Of a stretch of 64,000 nucleotides of DNA, positions 47,036 to 58,972 are shown piece after piece. The position numbers and the translations under genes were made by a program. This DNA is from Bedellia somnulentella (lineage: Eukaryota; Arthropoda; Insecta; Lepidoptera; Bedelliidae): the NCBI GenBank assembly GCA_963576735.1, contig OY755171.1:1488001-1552000 (forward strand). The letters are read 5' to 3'. Every line of letters begins with the position of its first letter. The first letter of the stretch is position 1. Below the pieces are notes generated by a model. The model was not told where the DNA came from, searched no databases, and saw only the letters and a program-made list of their open reading frames with translations.

Positions 47036-47085
47036 TGCGGTTGGAGACATATCACCAATGATACCTGTATTTCTAACACCTTTGC
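47036..47085 (+). repeat. SINE-A internal fragment
   Basis: TATGCGGTTGGAGACATATC followed by CCAATGATACC and TTTCTAACACC matches the SINE-A core only. Confidence 0.6.
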
Positions 47086-50000
47086 CGATTTTGATTATAA
47101 TTCATGATAAAATAGAAAATAATAATTAATGACTAATAAATTGAGTAATAAATTGAGTGTTTTGAATATAAATTGGGGAATAAAACAGTATGTGATTTTT
47201 TATATTTGCGTATAATGGTTTCTTTTAAAATTATAATTAAATAGGTATATAATTTTATTTATAGTTTCTGAGCCTATAAGACAGGGACAAACTTATTCAT
47301 AAGGCGTATAATTTTAATATTGAGAAGAGATCATGCTATAAAAACTCAAAGTACCCCATTCCCTCTAAACGAAAATAATAAAAAAAACAGAATGCAATTC
47401 GCAACAAAACTTTTTCTTACAACTTCGCCCAGTGTTGTCAGATGATAATAAAGTAAGAACAAAAAAGGAGCACATCAAAACAAGGCAATAGTATTTTCTG
47501 CTATCTAATTTCACGGTTATTAGTTGAACTTGTTACAAACGCCTGGCTCGCCATTAAAATGCAAATTTGCCACCCCTGAAATGTTTTGCCTACATACCGC
47601 GCATTTTTATATCTTTGTTTTTTACGTATCTTTGCTGCGATGAATGGTCGTTAATGTTTTGTCATAAAACACGAATTTGCATTTCAGGTTGCAGTATTTT
47701 AGTGACGTTTCACCTGCTGCTATTATTTTACAATTGAGTCTCATTTGGTGAACATTTGTATGTATTTGAAAGATTATATGTGTTTTGTGTCACAGAGTTT
47801 CAAGTAATATAGAGTTAGATTTGTAATTTGTTTGTGATTTGTAAAAGCGTTAGTATATATTATTTCGTGTGTTCACTAACCTACTTACTTCTGTATTGTA
47901 GTTTATTTGTCAATTTTATTAGTAAAATAAATATACGGTGCTTAATTCATTTATTATTTTAAGGATTAATTTATTGCTATGATGAACTACAATTTTATAC
48001 ATAATGTGTCGTTTTTTTATATGAAACAAAATAAATCTCCATTGATATTTAATTGAACTATTATATTATTTACAATTTTCATTTAGAAAAACATGTGTAT
48101 TACTGTTGCATTAGTTGCCATCAACACATATTATATACACTTCGGTATAAACAAGACATCGCTAAAACATGCATATTTTATTAAAAATGGTTCCCGGAAA
48201 TCTAAATTCAAATTTTTCACGTTGCCAGGACCTTACGTCACATCCGGCCCGTTAACACCTAGCGAAATAATCTTCGATACGCGTCACTAGCATTGACAGC
48301 TTTCCTATTTCCGTTCTGGAAATCCCCGTTTCCGCTGTGGCAGGTGCGGGCACCTTTATGAATGGCACCCGTAAAATATTAGGAAGTGATTCGTTTGATA
48401 TTGTTATTTCTAATATACTTTATTGTGCCCGTAATTTGGTTGGGAAAGGTTTGTGATATGATGTTTGACTTTGCTACTTTTCGAAGTGTTGTTAAAATGT
48501 TAAGATTATTTAGAGATTGCAGTTGCAGCTTCGGGGGGCAGCAAGATAATTGCAATCGCCATTTTTACAAGACATAAAAACTATAATTAATTTTTCATCA
48601 CTCATTAAGTCACCACGCAAATTACGGAGTTTAAAGAATTTTAAAATGTCAGTTTTCGAAAACATGATGTTTGGTTCCGAATAAATTAGATAAAAAAAGC
48701 ATTTTTACTGGATATTTTTATACCGTCATTAAATTGAACCGAAGTTTAAATCAGATTCGTCAATAATTTAGTATTTGTTTTTTTTTTATTTTATTTACTA
48801 CGATTACTACCATTATATTTTTGTAGGCTAATAAACTTTTACAAGGACATTTATAAAATACGTCGCGTCAGTTTTATCCAGTGAACCCTCCGATGCAACG
48901 AGCGGTCATTTAGACCAAGCAGTAAATTTGGCAAAGGTCAGTCTTGTTACTGTCGCTAGGGTGGCATGTTTGGCTGTAAAAGAGGGTCCTGCACAGCTTA
49001 CTACTTGATTTATTTACGAGCAAATTATCGGTAGTAGAAAAGAGATTTTTAAATTTGTTTTCGGATTGCCATTAAGGTTTTTGATTTTCGTCAATTAAAA
49101 CTCTGTTATCGTTTTTATGAGTTTGTTTTAAACATTCTTATATTAAATACTTTATATAGTAAACTATTGCGATTCTAACATGGATGCAATCATATAAACA
49201 TAATTATCAATTGGAAACAAAATCTTGAGTCTCGGGCTCTGTGTATTATAGCTTATTTTAACAGAATAATAATTTAACTAAAGCTAAGACATCCCCTAAA
49301 AAATCTCATAACCTGTCAGTTTCCTGTGTCACTTCCCGTGGTCAATGCAAGTCACTGTTACATGTTACTAATTAGAATAAGTCCGCGCCCACAATACCTG
49401 CTAGGGGTGTATTAGGAGATTTCATTGTCCAACCGATTTAGGGTTAGTAATTGTGTTAAATTTGATGACTCATATTTAAATAGGTATTTTATTTTGTTAA
49501 AACTGAAACAATTTTTAGATTGCGTGAATTATACAAGCTTTTATTCTAATGTCGAATCATACAAATTCTTTATTAACGTTTGAGTTCAATTATTTAAATA
49601 TTACTTATACATTAGATTAGTCGACTCATATTGTGCATTAGTCAATAATATTAAACGCGGTATTTGTATTCAAAACCGACCTACTGTATTGTCAATCCCA
49701 AAAAGGTATGGTTACAGTTTTAATATTATAAAATTCGTTCGCGGAAGGAAAATAAGAAATGATTTAAAAAAAGGATGGTTAGCGATATTGTAGACCAATT
49801 TATAGTTAACATAGACATACTATTTATTTGAATCCCTCAACACCATTTTAAATCTAAAACATTCTACATTAAAAACTAAAAAAATAACATTATTTAATAA
49901 CAAGTGCACATTAAGATCAAAGAATAAATATAAACGCAGATACGATCCAACAATTGAAGCATTAACTAATCTAGGATCAGGGTTATAAATTTACCGTCTC

Positions 50001-50485
50001 ATAAGCCTGTGATGAGAAGGTGCAACACTAAAGAGGCCAGTATATCAGAAGAAACACAGACGGTTCTACGGAACCATTGTGGCTAGACAGATATATGAGA
50101 TGGGGCTAAATAACAAGAGAATTCCTTGGGACGACAAAGATTAAGTAAATTAAGACTGGGAGTTTTGTTAGCGTTTTTTCTTGCTCACAATATTATCTCA
50201 ATGGTACGTTGTTTTTGAGGTCTTATGTAGGATATACTAGAATATGATCGTAACTGTTTGTTTTTAATAATATATGGGTTATAATTAATATTCACATCAT
50301 TTAATTCAATATTTATGAAATTTTGTGAAAATATCTAATTGCAACTAGGAGTAAGTTAACCCCATAAAATCTTTAATTGCAACTAGTTTCCCCACTGATT
50401 CCATGAATTAATTAATTAAAATAGATTGCAATCAAATTTCTTGCTACTATGAATCATTCAAATTTCAATTAGTTCTGTATATTTA
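47086..50485. other. No supported gene in 3.4 kb
   Basis: AT-rich. The segment at 48180-48370 is GC-richer and contains TTACGTCA. The frames at 48093-48290 and 48386-48577 have no recognised product. 49990-50170 is a less AT-rich stretch without an open frame. Confidence 0.4.
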
Positions 50486-52044
50486 TAGTTTTACATACAT
50501 ACATACATACATATTCTCACGCCGTTAGTTCCCATTGGGGTAGGCAGAGACTATCGATCGCCACTTTGTACGATCCTGGCAAACCTCTCTGGCTTCGTTT
50601 ACATCCATCAATCTTTTCATACATGCTCTTTTATTCTTCATACTGCGGACTCCTGCCTTTTTGAGCACATGTTCTATTTGATCCAAATGTGTCCTCCAAG
50701 GTCGTCCTCTACTAACATCACCTTCCACATTGGCTCTATATATCTCTTTCACCAATTTACTGTCATCCATCCTCTCTATGTGCCCAAACCATCTCAACAT
50801 TCCTTTTTCTATCTTTCTTACAATATCATCTTTTACACCACACCTTTCACGAATCACATCATTCCTCACACGATCACATAACCTTACATTACAAACTTTT
50901 CTGAGGGATCTCATTTCTACTGCATTCACTCTGCTTTCATGCTTCTTCTGTCACACCCAACATTCACTGCCATACATAAGCGTAGGAACGAGGACAGCAT
51001 CATGCACAGCCATTCGGGCCTTTGCAGACACCGACTGACTAGACATTAGACTATCCAGTGCTCCATTTACCGCATTACCCTTTTTCACTCTTCTCTCGAT
51101 ATCTTCATCACACTTTCCATCCCTAGTAAACAAACTTCCCAAATATACAAACTCTTTCACTTGTTCCACTTTCTTACCATTAATCTCAATCACGCATTCG
51201 GTCATATTCACCTCTCTCTCAAAAACCATAGTTTTTGTTTTATCAACATTCACCCTCATTCCCTTTTTCTCAAAAGACGCACATGCAATATTCATCATCT
51301 CTTGCAGCTCTTCCACCGATGATGCAAGTAGAACTTGATCGTCGGCATATAAGAGGCATTTAATGATGAATCCACCCATTCTCAATCCATAATCACTTTC
51401 ACGCAACTCTGTTAAACAGTCATCCATGAACAAATTGAAGAGCCACGGGGAAGCTACACAACCCTGTCGGACACCCCGAGAGATCCCGAACCAGTCAGTA
51501 TTTTCCCCGTTTACTCTCACACATGCACTGGAATCCTCATAGAGTGATACCAGTGCACGTATAAGTCGACTCCCCAAACCAAACTTGGATAACACCTCCC
51601 ATAAACACTTTCTTACCACCCTATCATACGCCTTCTCTAAATCAATGAAGGAGCAATACACCTTTCGGTTCTTAGCTAAGAACTTTTCGGTGATGCTCCT
51701 TAAAGAGAAGATTTGGTCCATACATCCCATTCCCTTTCTAAATCCTGCTTGCACATCCCAAATTTTATCATCCGTTTCATTCATCACTCTTTCAATCAAA
51801 ACCTTTGCATACAATTTACCGACAATGCTGAGTAGGCTAATTCCACGGTAGTTTCTAGCCTCCTGGTGTGACCCCTTTCCTTTATATAAAGGCACAATTA
51901 CCGCTTTGCACCAGTCTTGTGGCACTTTGCCACTCGACCAGCATTTTTGGAAAAGGAAGTACAACCAGGAAGCCACCACCCCTTTACCAGCCCTCAGCAT
52001 TTCAGTGTTTATCCTGTCATACCCTGCCGCTTTCCCTAGTTTTA
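50486..52044 (-). mobile_element. RTE-like LINE copy 1, 5' truncated
   Basis: Body 50494-52036 on the minus strand, flanked by TAGTTTTA at 50486-50493 and 52037-52044. The 5' end is cut inside the reverse transcriptase. The 3' end is a hairpin (50521-50545) followed by GTGAGAATATGTATG repeats. It is almost identical to the copy at 57543, with about a dozen differences over the shared 1.4 kb by eye. Confidence 0.92.
50525..52036 (-). pseudogene. LINE reverse transcriptase, one nonsense codon
   Basis: RNA-directed DNA polymerase of a non-LTR retrotransposon, which copies LINE RNA at a nicked target. Visible in order: LGKAAGYDRINTEML, AVIVPLYKGKGSH, NYRGISLLS, QAGFRKGMGCMDQ, FIDLEKAYDRV (motif A), GVRQGCVASPWLFNLFMD (motif B), LLYADDQVLLA (motif C; YADD at 51338-51349), then VYLGSLFTRDG and a C-terminal RWFGHIERMDD region to SAYPNGN. 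The endonuclease end is missing through 5' truncation. At 50951-50953 a TGA replaces the Trp codon present in the other copy (WVWQKK). RTE-like is my best clade guess. Confidence 0.92.
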
Positions 52045-52171
52045 ATACTATTTTAATACTATATTAAATATAATTTGATTTAAGTAATTATTACACTCTA
52101 GATTTTACCGGCGGCTTCATTTGCGTTTAAGGCACTAAATGCAATTTTTATATATTTTCGCTTAATCCAAA

Positions 52172-52379
52172 ATATGTTTATAAATAAATAAAGGAATGAG
52201 AAATTTCGACACCAGTGGGGATCGAACCCGCGACCTCCGGTTATACGCCTCTTCGCTCTGCCAATTGAGCTACAGTGTCAATGGCTTCTAGGGCGAAATT
52301 CTTTTATCCTTAATTTATTAGTAATAATCCCCACATGAGGTTTTCATGAACAAAAACATGAATATTATATGTTTATAAA
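52172..52379. repeat. SINE-B copy with inverted arm, 13-bp TSD
   Basis: ATATGTTTATAAA at 52172-52184 and 52367-52379. Left arm: inverted linker and tRNA-like unit on the minus strand (52206-52280). Right arm: sense TTTATTAGTAATAATCCCC tail with the CATGAGG hairpin. Same left/right layout as the two copies at 44-45 kb. Confidence 0.87.
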
Positions 52380-52399
52380 GTTTGATTATGGTCAGTGTA

Positions 52400-52625
52400 T
52401 AGCTATTGTAGTCGGCTTAGTAAATACTACCTTATTTCTTCTCTTGGGGACTTATAAGAGGTGACTAAGAGACCTATCACCAAAAACCTATATTTTAGAA
52501 TATTTTCCCAAGTCAAGTACTTCCGACGTGATGAGACACTTAATAGGTGATTAATTAATTATTCCTGAGCTCAGGTTACCCTTTTAAAGAATTTATATCC
52601 GTGAGAATATGTATGTATGTATATA
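52400..52625 (+). repeat. SINE-A copy, strongly diverged
   Basis: TTGTAGTCGGCTTAG start and ATATCCGTGAGAATATGTATG end, with insertions and losses between. Confidence 0.75.
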
Positions 52626-52726
52626 AGTAATTTTTGCATGAAAACATAACTAGCAAACTTACTTTTGCACATATAATATTAATAAGGTACCTTACAGTAT
52701 TCTATGCCTTTGTTTGTGTTTTGCAG

Positions 52727-53064
52727 AACTTAACGATTTACAAACAAAACCATCAATAAAAAAAAATACTACTAAAACCATGCAACCTCATTACGTCCAA
52801 AAAGGTAACTCAAAAAGGCGTCATATCTGCACTCTACACTCCATACTCCTTACTATAAACATATTCGGCGGTATCTTGGCATATTGCGCGACGTGCGCCC
52901 GCATGCGATATCTGCATCCAGCGGCCATTGTTACAAAAACATATTTTCGCGCGCATCTTGCGAGTGGTTTGTTTAGGATGTCGCGCTTATTGCTTGCCTT
53001 GCCGCTAGGTTGGGGATTTGCAGATTTTTGTTTTCTATGTTTACGTTGTCTTTTGTTAAAATTA
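52727..53064 (+). CDS. Possible exon-like open frame, unrecognised
   Basis: A pyrimidine-rich TTTGTTTGTGTTTTGCAG at 52709-52726 looks like a splice acceptor and is followed by about 113 open codons to a stop. The second half is GC-richer than its surroundings and encodes hydrophobic stretches (LLLALPLGWGFADFCFLCL). I recognise no domain and see no upstream exon. The minus strand is also open here, so this may be chance. Confidence 0.2.
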
Positions 53065-53067
53065 TGA

Positions 53068-54194
53068 TACAATACTCGTATATAGTTCACTTGGTATTGT
53101 TATGACACAAATTAGTTGTTTGTAAAGTCAAGTTGTGGTCGTAAGAAAATAGGAAAAGAAGAAAGTTGACAAAATAGATAATGTTTATGTTTATGTTGTG
53201 TGTTGCAATGCAACTGCCACTGTTCTTCTTGACATCAGTGGTGTTTCATAATTTAATGTTCAGAAAGTAACTTTTAGCCTGATTTGATAGTATATGAGCT
53301 CATTACTTCTCGTATCTAAGTTGCGTTTCAATACATGGGTACCATTATAGGCCGAGACTATCGATTAATTTAAGTTCATCATTCTTTTATGCATCTGCTA
53401 CATTTGTATCTTAGCTGAGTTACCAATATACATACAAAATAATACAGTAATATATATTCGAAACGTTTACAAATATCCTTTGCATATGAAATTATATTTT
53501 GCCTTTCAATTTCAAGTATCAATGTCTGGCCAAACGTATGTATCGTAAAAATACCAAACGGAGTTCTGTTGCGAGCATTTATTGAGATGGCATAATTTAA
53601 AGTATCAGTATTGCCATTCTAATACTCTTTGGTACAGCCATCTGGCCAGTGTCAACAAGGCTCGTAAAACCAGTTCAATGGACCCCCAGAGCCGTATATT
53701 TAGTATCAATGTAAGGTTCAATATTTATTTTGTTTGTTTATGTTTGCAATTAGGGTTTTGACCGGGAAGGGTTATCAGCCACATGTGTTTATTTTGAAAA
53801 CTATGATCGGTGAGTCAGTTAAGTTTTTGTTCGAAAACAACAGATAATAGTCATCAGGACACAATTCAGCAAAGTTAGTCGTATATATTATAATATATTA
53901 TGTTTTCAATGCACTTTTGAAAAATATTTATTGAGTACTTATTATTCATAAACACAATTGTTTTCTAAGAAAAATATTAGATAAGAAATTGGCGGCATAA
54001 ATACATTTTGTAATTTTGCCACACCAGATACAGGCTCAAATCCAAGGCTCCTAACGTCTCAGACTGGCTTACTAAGCTATCAGGGTCTAAGTGATTGCTT
54101 TAGTATTATCATCATCATACCCACCAAAGGTCCCCACTGGAGCTCCAACCTTTTTTACGTAGTATTATTTTGCTATAGACTACCAATCTGGACT
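53068..54194. other. No feature recognised
   Basis: AT-rich. GCCGAGACTATCGATTAATT near 53350 hints at a LINE remnant but is too short. Confidence 0.45.
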
Positions 54195-54300
54195 TGGTTT
54201 GAAAAAAATAAAGTTGATTTCCCGGGAATCGAACCCGAAAATCTCAATCATAAAACAAACTCTCCACAATCAGCCCGGCTAGTACGAGCGGTGTTTAAAC
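54195..54300 (-). repeat. tRNA-like fragment, probably SINE
   Basis: The minus strand contains GGGTTCGATTCCCGGG, an intact B box with pairing arms. The rest of the cloverleaf cannot be completed. Family not assigned. Confidence 0.4.
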
Positions 54301-55154
54301 TAGTTATCGCATGGGATAAAGCAGCCATCTCTTACGCACTTACTTAGTATCGTATACTGCCATCTCATTCTAACCGTTATCGTGTCGATAAAATAGCGCT
54401 CGTGCTTACCTTACGGTATAAGCTATCGCTATAATACAACAAAGGTTTACTCACAACCGCTCAACTGTGACAAACAGATTAGTATGTCTCACTTAAAATA
54501 CCGAAAGCGATAAAACAAAGTCCTCTTAGTGCACCAAATAATAACCGCATTAACATTCCATGTCCTTCCAACCCTAATGGACGGAGGAGTCGTAAAATTA
54601 TCAACTGCTAAAGATATCATACTAGGGACTTTGTGGCTTTAGTAATTACATTTCTATATATATCACAGAATATGTGTTTTTGTAATTTCATGCTGATAAT
54701 TTCAAGTACTAGGTAGATATTCTTTGTTTTGCGAGTAATGTTATATGTCAAATTATCAAATATCGCCAAGTGAAAGTGTTCATGCTCCTAAAACTTTATT
54801 TTTATTTGTTTTTTACCATAAAATATTGTTGAAACAGCCATTCTTAAATTTTCTTGCATAGATATATTAAATCTTAGGGTTAACGCCGAGATATATTTTT
54901 TAACATTTATTCACTAAATTATTATATTTATTGTTGCAGATAAAGTGAATGTATGAATGAAGGAGGCATGAATTAGTAAGTTTGGTCGCTGGTAACTTTT
55001 TAACTCCTATGTTATGCTTAACTATCTTTTCCCTTTTCAAATAAGTTGATTTTGACACAGTGGCTACCTCTAACAGCACTTCTAATAGCAAATTTATATT
55101 TGAAATACTCAAAAACTCAAGACTCAAACTGATGATGAGAAATATGATCAATAA
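54301..55154. other. No feature recognised
   Basis: AT-rich. The 87-codon minus frame at 54900-55163 is unremarkable. Confidence 0.45.
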
Positions 55155-55440
55155 ACATAACATAACACGCGTTCACGCCGAATATCACCGAAGGGGTTGG
55201 TAGAGGTACTAATACTTCTGAACATCACGAGACACGTTTTGTACGTATACACTGTCACATGACTAAATACAACTCAGCCATGTGGGTTTCCTCACGATGT
55301 TTTCCCTCACCGTTGACAAACACGTGTAAACCACACATATGTATTTTAGAAAAGACAAATTGGTGTAGGCACGGCCCAGGATTTGATCCCTAATCGGCTG
55401 CACGATAAGCGGTGTTCTAGCCGCAGAGCTATCACGGTTA
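55155..55440 (-). repeat. SINE-C copy, internally deleted
   Basis: ACATAACATAACACGCGTTC tail at the left, hairpin ATCACCGAAGGGGTTGG, body and tRNA-like head ending AGAGCTATCACGGTTA. It lacks the segment between the TGTACG box and the hairpin seen in the longer copies. Confidence 0.88.
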
Positions 55441-55740
55441 TATTTTAAATGTATAGACAGATAATCCGCTAAAGATCAAGCTGCCCATCATATCGTAAAT
55501 CCTCCAGAAACGCATACAAAAGAAAGTAATAATACAAAAGGAATCTGATTTTGATACCGACTCAGTAATTGCAATGGCAATAAATTGTGAGGTTAAAAGC
55601 TTGTCTCGTTTGGCCACACGTGAATGCTGTGGGTGTATGGCTCGGACCACTTATGTTTTGGATTCGTATCCAGCCAAAGTTTTTAGTATTGCATTTTTTA
55701 TAAGTTTTTTATGTTCTTTATGTTAAGAAAATGCTGAAAA

Positions 55741-55815
55741 ATGTTAGTTTAGAATAGCACTATCCAATTTCTTATTCTTCTTGTGGATAGAGCACGAGGC
55801 AAAGACAGTTATGGA
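55741..55815 (+). repeat. Possible SINE-A 5' fragment
   Basis: GTTAGTTTAGAATAGCACTATCC matches the SINE-A 5' region. Nothing further can be aligned. Confidence 0.4.
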
Positions 55816-55919
55816 ACTTTATAAAAAGTTTAAGATTAATTATTCTATGTTTTTGTCATCATATTCCCGCTTTGCTACCAAAATTGGCAAATATATTTAT
55901 TAATTTAAATTGGTTATTA

Positions 55920-56100
55920 TGGTGTTATGGACTCCCGCTGTAAAGAGAAAGCGTGGCCGACCAAGGAAAAGATGGAGTGACGAGTTGGGTCTCTGGGATA
56001 AGAAGTGGTGGGAGACCGCTCAAAACCGTTTGGAGTGGAAGAAGGGGAGAGAGGCCTTTGCCCAGCAGTGGGACATAAATGGCTAATAATAAATAAATAA
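55920..56100 (+). pseudogene. 3' end of a third RTE-like LINE
   Basis: Reads KRGRPRKRWSDELG, WWETAQNRLEW and EAFAQQWDING followed by stops and an AATAAATAAT tail. This is the C-terminus of an RTE/R-type non-LTR polyprotein. Only about 150 coding bases remain. Confidence 0.75.
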
Positions 56101-56602
56101 TAAATAATATAAATTGGTTATTATTTTATAATCTAGACCATACTTTGTTGGTTTAGCATAGTAGTAACCTTTAATGAACGATAGTATTTTTTAATGCGAT
56201 GGAAGGATCGGATCATCAAAAAGTATTATTTATCTGAACAAACAGTACGGGACACATGTTTCATAGAACTTGATATTTTGACATATCAACTAAATGAAAT
56301 GTTTATATCACAAGTACGTGTCCATAAATTTTGTATTCCGAGAACATAATCCTTTATTCAAAGACGTTAAAATTTATATTATTAAATCATGGACTACCTA
56401 GTGCGAAAGTACCCATTGTACGAAATGTACTATTTGTACTTAGTATGAATCATTGGTACTTAATCTGCACTGAATATTTTTTCTTGTTTTGCCGGCTAGT
56501 ACAAAGGTATATAATTAAATTGAATTTATAAACGCAAGCATAAAGTATATTATGAGAGTGAAAGTAAACATTAATTAACAAAAACATAGTATTACTCAAC
56601 TT
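56101..56602. other. No feature recognised
   Basis: AT-rich unique sequence. Confidence 0.5.
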
Positions 56603-56825
56603 GCCGCGTCGTGCCAGCTTAGAATGTCACTACCCCTTTCTACCCACGGGTGTCCTATAAGAGGCGGCTAAGGGTATGAAGCTTTTTAAAGAGATTTTTT
56701 TGTGATGCGGTTGTCTATTACCAACGATACTGTGTTTCTGCCATCTTCTCTTCTATCAACTTCCAAGTGTGGCTGAGGAGTTTCTGGCTGTGTAGCTTGA
56801 GTATATGTATGTATTTATGTATGTA
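56603..56825 (+). repeat. SINE-A copy, second subfamily
   Basis: GCCGCGTCGTGCCAGC start, CTACCCACGGGTGTCC, ending in TTGAGTATATGTATGTATTT. The hairpin is partly deleted. Confidence 0.82.
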
Positions 56826-56859
56826 CTAAACTAGACTACGATATAACTAACTAAAATTG

Positions 56860-57060
56860 TTAAAGTTTGATATATTTTTGAGGTAAGAAACGAAGACACT
56901 ATCGATCGATGCTCTATTTGATCTTTATATGTTCTATTTACCTCTTTTACTAATCTACTTTCATCCAACTTGTTTGTGTTCAATGTAAAAATACTCTTGT
57001 CTATCGTTTTTACGATATCAACTTTCACGAATCACACTCTTTCCCATTGTCTCACATAAC
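56860..57060 (-). pseudogene. RTE-like LINE C-terminal remnant
   Basis: The minus strand reads SRLVKEVNRTYKDQIEHRSIV, a shortened match to the LINE C-terminus with internal deletions. Confidence 0.7.
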
Positions 57061-57087
57061 GTAGTGAAAGCAATACACTTACATTCA

Positions 57088-57328
57088 AACATATGCTCAC
57101 GGCTGTAAATCCCTAAAATAGGTAGCCAGAGCGTCAGAATACGAAATTCCTCAGCCACTTTTGGAAGTGAAGTGGGAAATGGATTGTAAAAAAAAAAATC
57201 TTGGCGTCGGGTCTCCACCCGCAAATCTCAAACTTCACCTGAAAAGCGCAAATGCCCTTAGTCGCCTCTAATGAACACCCACGACCATTAATGGGGTAGT
57301 GCTAATTTAAACCAACACTACACATCTA
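57088..57328 (-). repeat. SINE-A copy, diverged
   Basis: AACATATGCTCACGGCTGTAA at the left to AACCAACACTACACATC at the right. Confidence 0.85.
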
Positions 57329-57532
57329 ATTCATCCAATTTCTATTATTCATATCTAAACTCAAAGTTTTCACACCGACCTTAGCTTAGAAATTGGAGCG
57401 TAACAAAATGTTTTGCATATGGTTTCACTCAGGAGCGGGTAAACAAACATCGTTGTTACCACATGGTATTTGGGTAGCAGCTGGCTAAATATAACACGAC
57501 CTTGCCCTCACTAACAAGCTGGGAATAGTATT

Positions 57533-58972
57533 CAAATATAGACATACATACATATTCATATTACATACATACATATTCTCACGCCGTTAGTTCCCATTGG
57601 GGTAGGCAGAGACTATCGATCGCCACTTTGTACGATCCTGGCAAACCTCTCTGGCTTCGTTTACATCCATCAATCTTTTCATACATGCTCTTTTATTCTT
57701 CATACTGCGGACACCTGCCTTTTTGAGCACATGTTCTATTTGATCCAAATGTGTCCTCCGAGGTCGTCCTCTACTAACATTACCTTCCACATTGGCTCTA
57801 TATATCTCTTTCACCAATTTACTGTCATCCATCCTCTCTATGTGCCCAAACCATCTCAACATTCCTTTTTCTATCTTTCTTACAATATCATCTTTTACAC
57901 CACACCTTTCACGAATCACATCATTCCTCACACGATCACATAACCTTACATTACACACTTTTCTGAGGGATCTCATTTCTACTGCATTCACTCTACTTTC
58001 ATGCTTCTTCTGCCACACCCAACATTCACTGCCATACATAAGCGTAGGAACGAGGACAGCATCATGCACAGCCATTCGGGCCTTTGCAGACACCGACTGA
58101 CTAGACATTAGACTATCCAGTGCTCCATTTACCGCATTACCCTTTTTCACTCTTCTCTCGATATCTTCATCACACTTTCCATCCCTAGTAAACAAACTTC
58201 CCAAATATACAAACTCTTTCACTTGTTCCACTTTCTTACCATTAATCTCAATCACGCATTCGGTCATATTCACCTCTCTCTCAAAAACCATAGTTTTTGT
58301 TTTATCCACATTCACCCTCATTCCCTTTTTCTCAAAAGACGCACATGCAATATTCATCATCTCTTGCAGCTCTTCCACCGATGATGCAAGTAGCACTTGA
58401 TCGTCGGCATATAAGAGGCATTTAATGATGAATCCACCCATTCTCAATCCATAATCACTTTCACGCAACTCTGTTAAACAGTCATCCATGAACAAATTGA
58501 AGAGCCACGGGGAAGCTACGCAACCCTGTCGGACACCCCGAGAGATCCCGAACCAGTCAGTATTTTCCCCGTTTACTCTCACACATGCACTGGAATCCTC
58601 ATAGAGTGATACCAGTGCACGTATAAGTCGACTCCCCAAACCGAACTTGGATAACACCTCCCATAAACAATTTCTTACCACCCTATCATACGCCTTCTCT
58701 AAATCAATGAAGGAGCAATACACCTTTCGGTTCTTAGCTAAGAACTTTTCGGTGATGCTCCTTAAAGAGAAGATTTGGTCCATACATCCCATTCCCTTTC
58801 TAAATCCTGCTTGCACATCCCAAATTTTATCTTCCGTTTCATTCATCACTCTTTCAATCAAAACCTTTGCATACAATTTACCGACAATGCTGAGTAGGCT
58901 AATTCCACGGTAGTTTCTAGCCTCCTGGTGTGACCCCTTTCCTTTATATAAAGGCACAATCACAAATATAGA
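57533..58972 (-). mobile_element. RTE-like LINE copy 2, 5' truncated
   Basis: Body 57543-58962 on the minus strand with the 10-bp TSD CAAATATAGA at 57533-57542 and 58963-58972. 3' hairpin at 57583-57607, then GTGAGAATATGTATG and an irregular ATGTA tail. Near identity to copy 1 indicates recent activity of the family. Confidence 0.93.
57587..58962 (-). CDS. LINE reverse transcriptase, partial open frame
   Basis: About 458 uninterrupted codons covering the reverse transcriptase from VPLYKGKGSH onward: GISLLS, FIDLEKAYDRV, GVRQGCVASPWLF, LLYADDQVLL (YADD at 58400-58411), and the C-terminal WVWQKKHESR, RWFGHIERMDD and RTKWRSIVSAYPNGN. There is no true start codon: the frame opens at the truncation, where the first codon is GTG made by the junction. 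The endonuclease is absent, so this copy cannot be autonomous although the surviving part is intact. The stop codon lies inside the 3' hairpin. Confidence 0.93.

Noticed and set aside
50669..51851. Plus-strand frames of 62-102 codons across the LINE, duplicated at 57731-58913
   Set aside because: They lie opposite the reverse transcriptase frame and are its antisense shadow.
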